DNA of 64,000 nucleotides. Origin: Sporocytophaga sp. GTDB lineage: Bacteria; Bacteroidota; Bacteroidia; Cytophagales; Cytophagaceae. Shown here piece by piece: positions 1 through 8,824 of the stretch. Every line of letters starts with the position of its first letter. Positions within the stretch are counted from its first letter, which is position 1. Position numbers and translations under genes: made by a program. The stretch spans positions 1,198,188 to 1,262,187 of the forward strand of contig JANQAB010000002.1 of assembly GCA_024707265.1 (NCBI GenBank). The letters run 5' to 3'. The notes below the pieces were generated by a model. That model was given only the letters and a program-made list of their open reading frames with translations, ran no database searches and was not told the origin of the DNA.

Positions 1-525
1 ATGCCTTCCTTTAAGGCAAAATTTGTCTATACACTTGAGGCCCCGAATAATGTAAAAGAAACCGCTGAAGGAGAAATTGTAGTAAAAGGTTCTAAGTTTA
101 CATTAAAAATTGATGGTCAGGAGATTATCAATAATGGGTCTACTGTCTGGACTTACATTAAAGATGCCAATGAAGTAAATGTTTCAAATTATGAGCCGGA
201 TGAAAATGATATGAATCCGACAAGGATTTATTCCATGTATAAAAAAGGATACAAATATACCTTCCTGGAAGAGAAAAATGAGAACGGCAAAACCTATGAA
301 GTCGTCGACTTGATTCCTGAAGACAGAAAGCCACAGATTTTTAAAGTTAGAATGGAAATAAATAAGAAGGACAAAACTCTGAAAAGCTGGAAAATATTTG
401 AGAAAAACGGAAACAAGTATTATTATACCGTAAAAGAATTTATTCCTGATTTTAAAGTGGAAGACAACTATTTTAGTTTTGATGTTTCAAAACATAAAGG
501 CGTTGAAGTGATTGAATTAAGATAG
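1..525 (+). CDS. LolA-like outer-membrane lipoprotein carrier, 5' part outside the window
   Basis: This is the C-terminal part of a LolA-family protein; LolA proteins carry lipoproteins across the periplasm to the outer membrane. The 174 visible residues align without large gaps to residues 42-214 of the next gene, at roughly two thirds identity by eye. Shared blocks include GQEIINNG, YKKGYKY, DLIPED and KSWKIFEKNG. The ATG at position 1 falls inside the conserved SFKAKF segment, so it is an internal methionine. The true start, with a signal peptide, lies about 45-50 codons upstream of the window. The next gene follows after 18 bases, so the two are probably co-transcribed. The family call is good; the actual cargo cannot be judged. 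Confidence 0.8.
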   Translation: MPSFKAKFVYTLEAPNNVKETAEGEIVVKGSKFTLKIDGQEIINNGSTVWTYIKDANEVNVSNYEPDENDMNPTRIYSMYKKGYKYTFLEEKNENGKTYEVVDLIPEDRKPQIFKVRMEINKKDKTLKSWKIFEKNGNKYYYTVKEFIPDFKVEDNYFSFDVSKHKGVEVIELR

Positions 526-543
526 AGAGTCAAAATACAGACA

Positions 544-1188
544 ATGAAGAAAATTTCCCTGGGGCTTTTAGCAATTTGTTTAAGTTTCCGAGCAGTGTAT
601 GCTCAACAGGATCCTAAAGCTGCCGCAACGCTTGACGCTGTAAGTAAAAAATACCAACAAATTAAATCCTTTAAGGCAAAATTTACCTATTCATTGGAAA
701 GTCCCACCGCTGGAATCAATGAAACCTCTGAAGGAGAAATTATAGTTCAAGGACCGAAGTTTAACCTGAAGCTAAGTGGTCAGGAAATTATTAATAATGG
801 CACTACCGTATGGACTTACCTTAAAGAATCCAACGAAGTAAACATTACTAATTATGAACCGGGGGAGGAGGATGTCACCCCTTCAAGAATCTACAGCATT
901 TACAAGAAAGGCTACAAATATGCCTTTCTGGAAGAAAAACAGGAAGGTGGCAAAGTCTATGAGGTAATTGATCTCATCCCGGAAGATAAAAACAACCAGT
1001 TTTTTAAAGTCAGATTGGAGATCAACAAAAAGGATAAGACCATAAAAAGCTGGAAAATTTTTGAAAAAAACGGAAACAGATACATTTATACGGTAAAAAG
1101 CTTCTTCCCTGATTTTAAAGTGGACGAGTCATTGTTTTCATTTGACAAGTCAAAATATAAAAATGTAGAAGTGGTCGATCTAAGATAA
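544..1188 (+). CDS. LolA-like outer-membrane lipoprotein carrier, second tandem copy
   Basis: A 214-residue periplasmic protein of the LolA family. It opens with a signal peptide (MKKISLGLLA, then cleavage after VYA near residue 20) and continues with the LolA-like beta structure. The same blocks as in the upstream copy are present: GQEIINNG, TVWTYLK, YKKGYKY and SFDKSKY. Length is normal for Bacteroidota LolA-like proteins. It follows its paralogue by 18 bases and is followed by a strong hairpin terminator, so the pair looks like the end of one operon. Recent tandem duplication with divergence is the simplest reading. Whether both copies work in Lol transport, or one has another lipid-binding role, cannot be told from sequence. 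Confidence 0.82.
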   Translation: MKKISLGLLAICLSFRAVYAQQDPKAAATLDAVSKKYQQIKSFKAKFTYSLESPTAGINETSEGEIIVQGPKFNLKLSGQEIINNGTTVWTYLKESNEVNITNYEPGEEDVTPSRIYSIYKKGYKYAFLEEKQEGGKVYEVIDLIPEDKNNQFFKVRLEINKKDKTIKSWKIFEKNGNRYIYTVKSFFPDFKVDESLFSFDKSKYKNVEVVDLR

Positions 1189-1209
1189 CTGATCCTGAAA
1201 TATTAAAAG

Positions 1210-1251
1210 AAGCCTGAAGGTTAAATGAAAATTTATCTTCAGGCTTTTTTC
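1210..1251 (+). terminator. Rho-independent terminator after the LolA-like pair
   Basis: A perfect 10-bp stem (AAGCCTGAAG at 1210-1219 with CTTCAGGCTT at 1237-1246) and a 17-base loop, followed by a short T run. It sits 21 bases after the LolA-like stop codon. Confidence 0.85.
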
Positions 1252-1329
1252 ATTTATAAAGGTTAGTTCAGATAGCTTTTTCTTTAACTAACTCCTGAAG
1301 GATAAATAGTAGCGTCTTTGAAAAATTGT

Positions 1330-1378
1330 CAACTTTCAACTTTAAGCTTTCAGCTTTCGACTTTCAACTTTCAACTTT
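1330..1378 (+). repeat. Seven tandem CAACTTT-like heptamers
   Basis: Seven consecutive 7-base units occupy 1330-1378. They read CAACTTT, CAACTTT, AAGCTTT, CAGCTTT, CGACTTT, CAACTTT and CAACTTT. An eighth, more degenerate unit (CCGCCTT) follows. The array ends 24 bases before the pyrF start codon, so it lies in the pyrF promoter or leader. No ORF runs through it with convincing coding content. Confidence 0.85.
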
Positions 1379-1409
1379 CCGCCTTATTTTTATGCATTCC
1401 TGATTTACG

Positions 1410-2225
1410 ATGAAAAGAGAAGAGCTGGTAAAGCAAATAAAATCAAAAGAATCCTATTTGTGCATTGGACTGGACACAGATTTAAAAAAAATTCCGGCAA
1501 GCCTTCAGAAATATGAAGATCCTATTTTTGAATTCAATAAAAGGATCATCGATGCAACCCATGAGTATTGTGTTGCTTACAAACCCAACATTGCCTTTTA
1601 TGAAGCAATGGGTTCAAAAGGATGGGATTCTCTGGAAAAAACTTTAGAGTATATTCCAAAAGAAATATTTACAATCGCTGATGCCAAAAAGGGGGATATA
1701 GGAAACACTTCAGGATTGTATGCCAGGGCGTTTTTCGACAACATGAACTTTGATTCTGTTACGGTTGCTCCATATATGGGAGAGGACTCAGTTACACCTT
1801 TTCTTGAGTTCAAGGATAAATGGGTTATTCTGCTTGCTTTGACATCGAATTCAGGAAGTAAAGATTATCAGATGATGAAACTTGAAAATGGTAAATACCT
1901 TTATCAGGAAGTCTTGGAGAAAAGTAGTCAATGGGGAAATTCATCAAATCTTATGTATGTAGTTGGAGCAACCCAGGCAACATTATTGAAAGATATCAGA
2001 AAAATAATTCCTGATCATTTTCTCCTTGTGCCTGGAGTTGGTGCGCAAGGAGGAAGCCTGGAAGAAGTTTCTCAGAATGGAATGAATAAAAACTGTGGCT
2101 TGCTTGTCAATGCTTCCAGAAGTATTATTTATGCTTCATCAGGTGATGATTTCGGTGTGAAAGCGAAGGAGGAGGCAATTAAGCTCAGAGATGAGATGAA
2201 AATTTATCTCAGCAAATATTTATAG
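1410..2225 (+). CDS. pyrF: Orotidine 5'-phosphate decarboxylase (type 2)
   Basis: Converts orotidine 5'-phosphate to UMP, the last step of de novo pyrimidine synthesis, in the cytoplasm. At 271 residues it has the length of the longer (type 2) family. The active-site signature is clear: [10 protein letters not shown] at residues 91-100 supplies the Asp-Lys-Asp catalytic network. Substrate-binding segments include CIGLDTD (18-24), [10 protein letters not shown] (57-66) and VPGVGAQGG near residue 210. It starts at ATG 1410 after a heptamer repeat array and is followed by a hairpin terminator, so it is probably a single-gene transcription unit. No anomalies were seen. Confidence 0.95.
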   Translation: MKREELVKQIKSKESYLCIGLDTDLKKIPASLQKYEDPIFEFNKRIIDATHEYCVAYKPNIAFYEAMGSKGWDSLEKTLEYIPKEIFTIADAKKGDIGNTSGLYARAFFDNMNFDSVTVAPYMGEDSVTPFLEFKDKWVILLALTSNSGSKDYQMMKLENGKYLYQEVLEKSSQWGNSSNLMYVVGATQATLLKDIRKIIPDHFLLVPGVGAQGGSLEEVSQNGMNKNCGLLVNASRSIIYASSGDDFGVKAKEEAIKLRDEMKIYLSKYL

Positions 2226-2234
2226 TTTTAGTAC

Positions 2235-2273
2235 GGGGCTGTTTTAGTGAATAAGACAGCTCTATGTTTTTTT
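2235..2273 (+). terminator. Probable Rho-independent terminator after pyrF
   Basis: A stem of about 10 bp (2237-2246 with 2252-2261, containing G-U pairs) has a 5-base loop and is followed within a few bases by a T7 run. It lies just after the pyrF stop. Confidence 0.65.
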
Positions 2274-2302
2274 ACCAGCAGTTCAACCAATTTTTATAAG
2301 CT

Positions 2303-3601
2303 ATGAAAGAAGATTTACTCCATTTTATATGGCAGTACCAGTACTTCCATAAAGAAGCACTCCAAACTACAGATGGTAAACCCTTGCATGTACTATTTCA
2401 GGGTATTCCCAATACAGATGCGGGACCTGATTTTTTAAACAGTAAGGTCCGGATTGATGATGTGGAGTGGATAGGAAATGTTGAAATACATGTCTGTAGT
2501 TCCGCGTGGAAAGACCATCACCACGAGCAGGATGAAGCTTACAACTCCGTTATTCTTCACATCGTTTTTACTAATGATGAAAATGTTTACAGGAAGGATG
2601 GTACAATAGTTCCGGTTCTTGAACTGAAGGAAAGGATTTTTCCAGAAGTAATAAAAAAGTACAGAGCCATCATTCAGGATGATGGCATTCCTTGTCTTTC
2701 CCGGTTTTCGGATGTTCCGGAGATGATTAAACACAATATGCTCGATTCTGCATTATCTGAGCGGCTTGAAAGAAAATCTCAGAAGATAATTTCTGAGCTT
2801 GTAAGAAACAACAACGACTGGGAAGAGACCTGCTATCAGATGCTGGCATCAAATTTCGGATTTAAACTGAATAATGATCCGTTTTTAAGACTAAGTAAAA
2901 TTCTGCCCTACAGGCTTATCAATAAATGTTCACGAAATCATTTCCAGATCGAAGCCTTATTATTTGGAATGGCAGGTCTGTTGAAGGGACATTTTGAAGA
3001 TGAATATCCACGGGCATTGCAGAAGGAGTTTAACTATCTCTCCGTGAAGTATTCTCTGCAGAAAAAAGAAATGACCGGAGCCGAATGGAAATTCCTCCGA
3101 GTGAGGCCGGCAGGATTTCCAAGTATGAGAATTGCACAGCTTGCCGCTTTGCTGTCTCGTCATCAGAAGCTGTTTTATAAGTTCATTGAAAGCCAGTCAC
3201 GTAAAGAGTTATATGCAGTATTGGATATTGCCACAAGCCCCTATTGGATAAATCATTATACTTTTGATGTCCTGTCGGATGTGAAGGAAAAGAAACTAGG
3301 TAAATCTTCTATCAATAATCTGATTATTAATTCAGTAGTACCTATTCTGGCTGCTTATGGAAAGCAAAAGGATTTGTCTGGTTTGGTAGATAAGGCAATT
3401 GAGTTTCTGGAAGCATTGCCGGCAGAAGAAAATTTCATTACCCAAATATGGAAGAAAAATGCTTTGAAGATGAAGTCAGCATTCGATACTCAGGCATCTA
3501 TAGAACTTTATACCAATTTCTGCTTGAAAAAACAGTGTTTGAAGTGTAAAATTGGAATAAATATCCTGAAGGAAACATGTATCAGTGGGGCATCCATTTA
3601 A
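2303..3601 (+). CDS. DUF2851 family protein
   Basis: A 432-residue soluble protein of the DUF2851 family, which is common in Bacteroidota and has no established function. The family hallmark lies near the N-terminus: an IWQYQYF segment followed by the GIPNTDAGPDFLNSKVRID block and GNVEIHVCSSAWKDHHH, which looks metal-binding. A later cluster is VRPAGFPSMRIAQLAALL, and a CLKKQCLKCKIG cysteine pair lies near the C-terminus. No signal peptide or membrane segment is visible. The 3' end overlaps the next gene by 25 bases, so the two are probably translationally coupled. Family membership is fairly certain; the biochemical role is unknown. Confidence 0.8.
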   Translation: MKEDLLHFIWQYQYFHKEALQTTDGKPLHVLFQGIPNTDAGPDFLNSKVRIDDVEWIGNVEIHVCSSAWKDHHHEQDEAYNSVILHIVFTNDENVYRKDGTIVPVLELKERIFPEVIKKYRAIIQDDGIPCLSRFSDVPEMIKHNMLDSALSERLERKSQKIISELVRNNNDWEETCYQMLASNFGFKLNNDPFLRLSKILPYRLINKCSRNHFQIEALLFGMAGLLKGHFEDEYPRALQKEFNYLSVKYSLQKKEMTGAEWKFLRVRPAGFPSMRIAQLAALLSRHQKLFYKFIESQSRKELYAVLDIATSPYWINHYTFDVLSDVKEKKLGKSSINNLIINSVVPILAAYGKQKDLSGLVDKAIEFLEALPAEENFITQIWKKNALKMKSAFDTQASIELYTNFCLKKQCLKCKIGINILKETCISGASI

Positions 3602-4836
3602 TTTTACTTTCGGTAATCTGCTTTTTTTATTATAAAAATACCAGAAATACTGTGCTTGCCGGAGTATTTCTCCCTGCTTTACTGCTGAAATTACTTTCCG
3701 GAATCTGTCTGGGACTTGTCTTTTTTAAGTTTTACAATGGGACGGGAGATACTTTTGTTTTCTTTGAATATGCAGTTAATTATTCCAAAATGATCTTCAA
3801 TGAACCTGAAAGGTTTATTAAGTTTTTCTTTAATAATGTTGCAGATGATCCCTTTTTATCCTCTCAGCCTCGTGTGGTGGCTTTTGTTAAAATTGGTGCA
3901 TTGCTAACTTTTGTTGCTTGTAATAATTACTGGATAGCTTCAATCTATTTCTCTCTTATTTCTTTTTCAGGTTTCTTTTATTTTGCCAATAGGACAGCAT
4001 CTGCTTTCCCTGAATACAAGTGGCATATAGCAGTTTCATTTTTATTTTTTCCTTCCGTTGTATTCTGGAGTTCAGGGTTTATTAAGGAAAGTATTGTAAT
4101 GCCTGCAATGCTTATTATAGCAGGGTATTTTTTTTCATGGATATATGAAAAAAGAAGAATCAAACTATTACCTGTGTGTATTACTATTCTGATGTGTGGG
4201 GTAGTTTTCTTTATTAAGTTCTACTATGCAGCTGTACTCATTCCAGTGCTTGTTGCACTTGGAATCACACAGTACCTGAGCGGGAGGGCAGAGCTTAAAA
4301 CGTCAATGCAGGTAACAGTTTTTTTTACCTCTTTATTAAGCCTCTTCATTGCAGTATCGTTTCTGAATCCCTATCTGTCGATCAATACTTTTCTCCAGTC
4401 AGTATATCAGAATTATGTGGCTACTGTTCTTTTATCATCAGATGAAAAACTTATTCATTTTTATAATTTAACACCAACTATATCTTCATTCCTTATTAAC
4501 CTTCCAGCAGCTTTATTTTCAGGGCTCTACAGGCCTTTGGTATTTGAAGCAAAAAATGTATTTATGATTATAACAGGACTGGAAAATACGGGTCTCTTAT
4601 TCTTAACTTTTTATGTCTTTTTTAATCTGAAAAGGAATAAAAGAGAAACTGATATTTTACTTCTGACAGGAGTTGTGTTTTACATCGTATTACTTTCTTC
4701 TTTACTTGCATTCTCATCACCTAATCTGGGAACCCTGGCAAGGTATAAGGTTGGTTTTTTACCATTCTTCGTTTGCCTTTTATTGTGGTATTCCCCTTTT
4801 GAAAAGGTGATCAACAGATTTAAAAAGCCCCTTTAA
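3577..4836 (+). CDS. Polytopic inner-membrane protein, possible polysaccharide or GT-C type enzyme
   Basis: A 419-residue protein with about ten to twelve hydrophobic segments and short loops. A GTGDTFVFFEYA segment in the first large loop (about residues 49-60) and basic cytoplasmic turns are visible. The general plan resembles EpsG/O-antigen-polymerase or GT-C type membrane proteins, but no decisive motif was recognised. Its start lies inside the end of the DUF2851 gene. Its last 57 bases overlap the convergent HTTM-like gene on the other strand. The neighbourhood of membrane proteins, a glycosyltransferase and a sugar acetyltransferase-like gene suggests an envelope glycan role; that is inference only. 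Confidence 0.6.
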   Translation: MYQWGIHLILLSVICFFYYKNTRNTVLAGVFLPALLLKLLSGICLGLVFFKFYNGTGDTFVFFEYAVNYSKMIFNEPERFIKFFFNNVADDPFLSSQPRVVAFVKIGALLTFVACNNYWIASIYFSLISFSGFFYFANRTASAFPEYKWHIAVSFLFFPSVVFWSSGFIKESIVMPAMLIIAGYFFSWIYEKRRIKLLPVCITILMCGVVFFIKFYYAAVLIPVLVALGITQYLSGRAELKTSMQVTVFFTSLLSLFIAVSFLNPYLSINTFLQSVYQNYVATVLLSSDEKLIHFYNLTPTISSFLINLPAALFSGLYRPLVFEAKNVFMIITGLENTGLLFLTFYVFFNLKRNKRETDILLLTGVVFYIVLLSSLLAFSSPNLGTLARYKVGFLPFFVCLLLWYSPFEKVINRFKKPL

Positions 4837-5934
4837 TGGTTTTATTTCGCTCCATCGGATAAAAAAAATGTAGGTGAAAATCCAGGGATTTATAATAGAA
4901 GAAATGCCAAAGAGCATCACTGTGCCAATGTGAAATAATATTCCTGAAGGTAGAAATATCCACTTTAATTTTTCATTCCAGAGAATGCTTATAAAGCCAA
5001 GCTGAAAAATCATGGCAGCCAATGGCAACAATGAGCATAATAGAGGATAATTTAATATATGCATACCCAATGGAGCCTGATGAAGGTATATATAGCTTTT
5101 AAATGTTACAGGTGATAACCACGCGCCTTTAGAAATAAATAGTTTCTCAAGGCCTGCAAGAAGGTAACAAAGACTTAAAGAAAGCCTTATAAGTTGTAGG
5201 GGCCAGTCAGGAAGGAGTAGGGACTTAGGATTAACATTCTTTTTCTGCTGATAAAGAAGGAAAGGCATTACTAGTCCTGCATAATTTAATGTAGTATAAC
5301 CGTGGTCAATTTTTTCAAAACTGAAAAACACAGCCTGAAAATATATAAAAGTTAGTATTGCTATACCAGATGACAATACCGGATAAATGTTCAGAATACA
5401 AAATATACTACTGAGCAGTAAAATCACATACAAGATCAAGCCTAGTGAATCAGAAGGAAATCCCAATCCAGTTACTTTAAGTAAAAATACAGGTTTGAAG
5501 AATGCTTTGATAGAAGATACAACAAGCAGGTCATTGTAAAATTCAAGAGAGAAATAAAGCAATGAGCTATAGAACAAAATCCTGAGAATGCTCACCTGGT
5601 GCTCATCTGTATGTCCATTAAAAAATTGTAAGGTGAATTTTCTGAAAGAAATGAATTTCGATTTTAGAAAAAAGAAAACAGCAAAAGCAGACAGCACAAA
5701 GGAAATACGCACAGTTACCTGCAGGGCCTTTTCTTCAAAGAATGAAACCGGAAAACGATTTCGTTCAGTGGCCATTCTTGGATAGATAAATTCAACAAGA
5801 GCCTTAAACCAAGTTGGGGCTAAACCATTAAAGTATTCTTTTACCAGTGGGTTAAAGTATGTAAGGTAAATTGCAGGAATTGTAAAGGCTGCAAATAGTA
5901 AAAAGAAGATCAATACCTTTTCTTTTCTACTCAT
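4780..5934 (-). CDS. HTTM-like polytopic membrane protein
   Basis: A 384-residue membrane protein with about eight to ten hydrophobic helices. The C-terminal half has the look of HTTM / vitamin-K-carboxylase-like proteins: RLSLSLCYLLAGLEKL, then KGAWLSP, then a helix with LFHIGTVMLFGI and a final helix ending in FFIRW. The start codon overlaps the stop of the preceding minus-strand gene by 4 bases, so the two form an operon. The 3' end overlaps the convergent plus-strand gene by 57 bases. The HTTM assignment rests on the helix pattern and local motifs and is tentative; carboxylase activity should not be assumed. Confidence 0.55.
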   Translation of the reverse strand: MSRKEKVLIFFLLFAAFTIPAIYLTYFNPLVKEYFNGLAPTWFKALVEFIYPRMATERNRFPVSFFEEKALQVTVRISFVLSAFAVFFFLKSKFISFRKFTLQFFNGHTDEHQVSILRILFYSSLLYFSLEFYNDLLVVSSIKAFFKPVFLLKVTGLGFPSDSLGLILYVILLLSSIFCILNIYPVLSSGIAILTFIYFQAVFFSFEKIDHGYTTLNYAGLVMPFLLYQQKKNVNPKSLLLPDWPLQLIRLSLSLCYLLAGLEKLFISKGAWLSPVTFKSYIYLHQAPLGMHILNYPLLCSLLPLAAMIFQLGFISILWNEKLKWIFLPSGILFHIGTVMLFGISSIINPWIFTYIFFIRWSEIKPLKGLFKSVDHLFKRGIPQ

Positions 5935-6338
5935 CTGATTTTTAATGTTTCAATAAGAACCGTATCAGATTGGTGCAGATTATTTCCGGGAATCTGAATA
6001 TGCTTTAATCTCCATGCATAGATAGAAGTATCAGGAATGGAAAGGCTTAGTTTAGTAAGAAATTCTTTCGACTGATTTCTGTAGAAGTAATTACCTGTAA
6101 GGTACATAAAGGATCCTGAAGCCAAATTAAATCGCTTAGCATCCAGGGTCTGCCATTGGTGATTTTGATAATATTCTACTTCAAACATTTTAAGAGTGTC
6201 GGCTGAGCTTACAGGTTCTGCAAACATTCCAAACCTTGCAAATGGAAAAAGATCAGTGATTAAAATAAATGGAAGAATAAGTGCGGTAATAAATCCTGAA
6301 ACGATAATATTTTTTAACTTTATCTTCATTGAATACAC
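5931..6338 (-). CDS. Small membrane-anchored protein of unknown function, partner of the HTTM-like protein
   Basis: A 135-residue protein with one N-terminal hydrophobic helix (IIVSGFITALILPFILITDL, about residues 11-30). A short extracytoplasmic beta-rich domain without recognised motifs follows. The gene overlaps the downstream HTTM-like gene by 4 bases (ATGA-type junction), implying coupled translation and perhaps a complex. An alternative start at the fourth codon (ATG at 6329) gives MKIKLKN, a more typical N-terminus. Only about 20-30 bases separate it from the divergently transcribed glycosyltransferase, so both promoters must share or overlap that space. I do not recognise the family. 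Confidence 0.6.
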   Translation of the reverse strand: MYSMKIKLKNIIVSGFITALILPFILITDLFPFARFGMFAEPVSSADTLKMFEVEYYQNHQWQTLDAKRFNLASGSFMYLTGNYFYRNQSKEFLTKLSLSIPDTSIYAWRLKHIQIPGNNLHQSDTVLIETLKIR

Positions 6339-6357
6339 GTACGGGAATGATCGCTAA

Positions 6358-8047
6358 ATGAATCCTAAAAATCAATACTTTTTTTCTTCAATTATAAAGT
6401 TACTATTTCTTACAGGATTATTAGTACTAATCGCGATTCCTTTTTTCCTATGGACTATAGATTATAATGATTTTCTGCATTCCATAGTCTTGCACTACAA
6501 TATCCAGGATAAGGAATTTGCATTGAGGAATAAATATCTGACTCCGCATACTTTCACGGTTATTCGTTATTTTACTTTGTTTGTAGCCTTGGTTTATGTT
6601 TTGTGCATTCCCACACTGATCAGAAAATCAGATGCTCTTGCAATTTTAATTTCTACAAAAGTCTTTTGGCTGATAACAGCGATTAAAGATGAACTTTCTC
6701 TTTTAAAGAGAGATGAACTGATAGCATTTTCCCTGATAACACTATTTTCCCTGCTGTTGAAGTTCTGGTATTTTTTCAAAATTCCCTTTTTGGTCGATGA
6801 AGCCTTTTCATATGTATATTTTGTAAGTAAAGGATTTTCCGTTACAGCCACCTATTATCCGGCTCCAAATAATCATATATTCAGTAATTTGCTGTCCTGC
6901 ATTGTTCAAACCTTTACAGACAATACATTACTGATCATGCGCTTACCATCATTTATTTTTTCAATAATACTGGGCGTGGTGTTGTTCCTGTTTTATAGAA
7001 AGCATTTTTTCATATTTTACTGCCATTACTGCCTATTTATTTTATTCATTGAGTTTTGAGATAAATTTTTATGCAGTGCAGGGCAGAGGTTATTTGTTGC
7101 TGACCTTATGCTCATTTCTCTTAATGATTACATGTTTTAAGTATACATGGACTCAGAAAAGAGTATATCTCCTGGCGTTTATTTTCATATCCATTTCTGG
7201 TTTTTATACAATTCCTACTTTCCTTTATCCGTTTGCTGCTTCAATCATATTTCTTCATTTTTATTTTTTTCTGAATAAAAATATTTACCCTTTAATTCAA
7301 ATATACGCTGCTTCCTGTGCTGTACTGGTGGGAGTTCTGCTGGTTTACACACCTGTAATTTTGGTAAGCGGGGTATCTTCTTTGGTTTCTAATAGTTGGG
7401 TAAGTCCATTGACACTAAATGGCTGGATGAAGGATATACCTTCCTATTTGGGAGGCTCGACCAACTGGTTGTTAAATACAGAAGCAGGAGGAGGATTATT
7501 ACTGACATTTATTATAGTCTGGAATATTTTTATAAATACCCAAAGATCTGAAAGGGTTTTCCAATTGCTTTCTATAGTTCAATTGCTTAGTCCTTTACTT
7601 TTCATTGGTGTTCAAAGAGTATTGCCATTTTTCAGAATCTGGATTTATCTGATTCCGATTATAAGTTTCTGGATAGGTAGCATTAGTTCAGGTTTGAGAA
7701 AACGCTATCTGAAGGTGACTTATATTATTGCCTTGGGAGTATCTATGTCATTTTCTGATCTCAGGGCGTTTAGAAATGATTTCGGATTTTATGATGAAAT
7801 GAATCTGGCACTTTCAAAAATATTTGAAACTACTCCACAAAATATATATTGTCAAGAAGATACCTATTATGTCTTTTTAAACTATTATGGAATAAAACAT
7901 CATGTATCTTTAAATGTGGATGCTACTTATGAAGCATTGACAAATTATGATTTTCTAATATTAAAGCGTCAAAGCAATTTTTCTCATAAAGGATATAATT
8001 TATTTAGTGAAAACCAGTATGTTGAGGTGTATGTGAAGAGTAAATGA
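6358..8047 (+). CDS. GT-C fold glycosyltransferase (PMT/ArnT-like), one frame break
   Basis: Two ORFs, 6358-7059 and 7049-8047, join into one protein of about 562 residues if one T is removed from the T6 run at 7005-7010. The joined sequence reads YRKHFSYFTAITAY and then LSFEINFYAVQGRGYLLL, the usual helix and EARGY-like loop of this family. The first luminal loop carries the acidic pair in VDEAFSYVYF, the expected metal and lipid-sugar binding site. About ten to twelve hydrophobic helices follow, and the C-terminal domain is soluble. Such enzymes use polyprenyl-phosphate sugars at the outer face of the inner membrane; the substrate here is unknown. The break is probably a sequencing error, but a real frameshift cannot be excluded. 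Confidence 0.72.
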
Positions 8048-8131
8048 ACTTTATAGAAGTTGTTAGATGTTACTGGTTCGTTAATTCTTTTCAGAAACAA
8101 ACAATTTTACATTTATATTTGGCAAAAAAAT

Positions 8132-8773
8132 ATGAGCATGGATAATAATCCTGTAATTATCTTCGGAGCAAAAGGACTAGGAAAAGTTGCTCTGGATATT
8201 TTTCAAAGTAATAATGTTGTTACCTATTGCTTTTTAGATGATGATGATAAACTGCACGGCAAGGAAATTTGCGATGTTGCTGTTCTCGGCCGCACAGATG
8301 ATGATGGCTTTTTAAAATACCTCGGGAAAAAATGCTCAGCTTTTGTTGCCAGTGATGACAATAAACTTAGGCAGAACCTTGTGCAGATGCTTAAGGAGAA
8401 AAGGAAAATTATGCCTGTAAATGCTGTTCATTCCAAAGCATTTATTTCAGAGTATTCTTTTCTGGGCTATGGCAATATGATCAATGCGGGAGCTATCATT
8501 AATAGCAATGCCAAGATCTCCAATCACTGTATTATCAGTTGCAATGCATTAATAGATTTTGATGCCCAGATTGAGGACTTTGTTCAGATTGGAGCTGGAA
8601 CTATTATTAATTCCGGCGTCAAAATTGAAAAAGGAGCATTTGTTGGATCAGGGGCTGTTATTATTTCAGGTGTAACCATAGGTAAAAATGCCAGAGTAGG
8701 AGCAGGTTCTGTGGTGATCAGTGATGTAAAAGACGGAGAGACAGTATTTGGTAATCCGGCAAAAGTAGTTTAA
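8132..8773 (+). CDS. NeuD/PglD-family sugar O- or N-acetyltransferase
   Basis: A protein of about 213 residues with the two-part NeuD layout. An N-terminal Rossmann-like unit (PVIIFGAKGLGKVALDIF, then CFLDDDDKLHG) is followed by a left-handed beta-helix of hexapeptide repeats. Repeats such as INAGAIINSNAKI, VQIGAGTIINSGVKI and VGSGAVIISGVTI are visible, and it ends with FGNPAKVV. Enzymes of this family move acetyl from acetyl-CoA to sugar nucleotides or sialic acid. The frame is open from 8060, but that extra N-terminus is unconvincing. ATG 8132 (or 8138) puts the Rossmann motif at the right place. It follows the glycosyltransferase on the same strand and ends at a bidirectional terminator. 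Confidence 0.8.
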   Translation: MSMDNNPVIIFGAKGLGKVALDIFQSNNVVTYCFLDDDDKLHGKEICDVAVLGRTDDDGFLKYLGKKCSAFVASDDNKLRQNLVQMLKEKRKIMPVNAVHSKAFISEYSFLGYGNMINAGAIINSNAKISNHCIISCNALIDFDAQIEDFVQIGAGTIINSGVKIEKGAFVGSGAVIISGVTIGKNARVGAGSVVISDVKDGETVFGNPAKVV

Positions 8774-8785
8774 ATGTATTCTATC

Positions 8786-8820
8786 AAAAAAGGTTGTACA
8801 GTATAGAACAACCTTTTTTG
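8786..8820. terminator. Bidirectional Rho-independent terminator
   Basis: A perfect 12-bp stem (8786-8797 with 8808-8819) rich in A on one arm and T on the other. It lies between the convergent acetyltransferase and response-regulator genes and can serve both strands. Confidence 0.85.
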
Positions 8821-8824
8821 ATTT

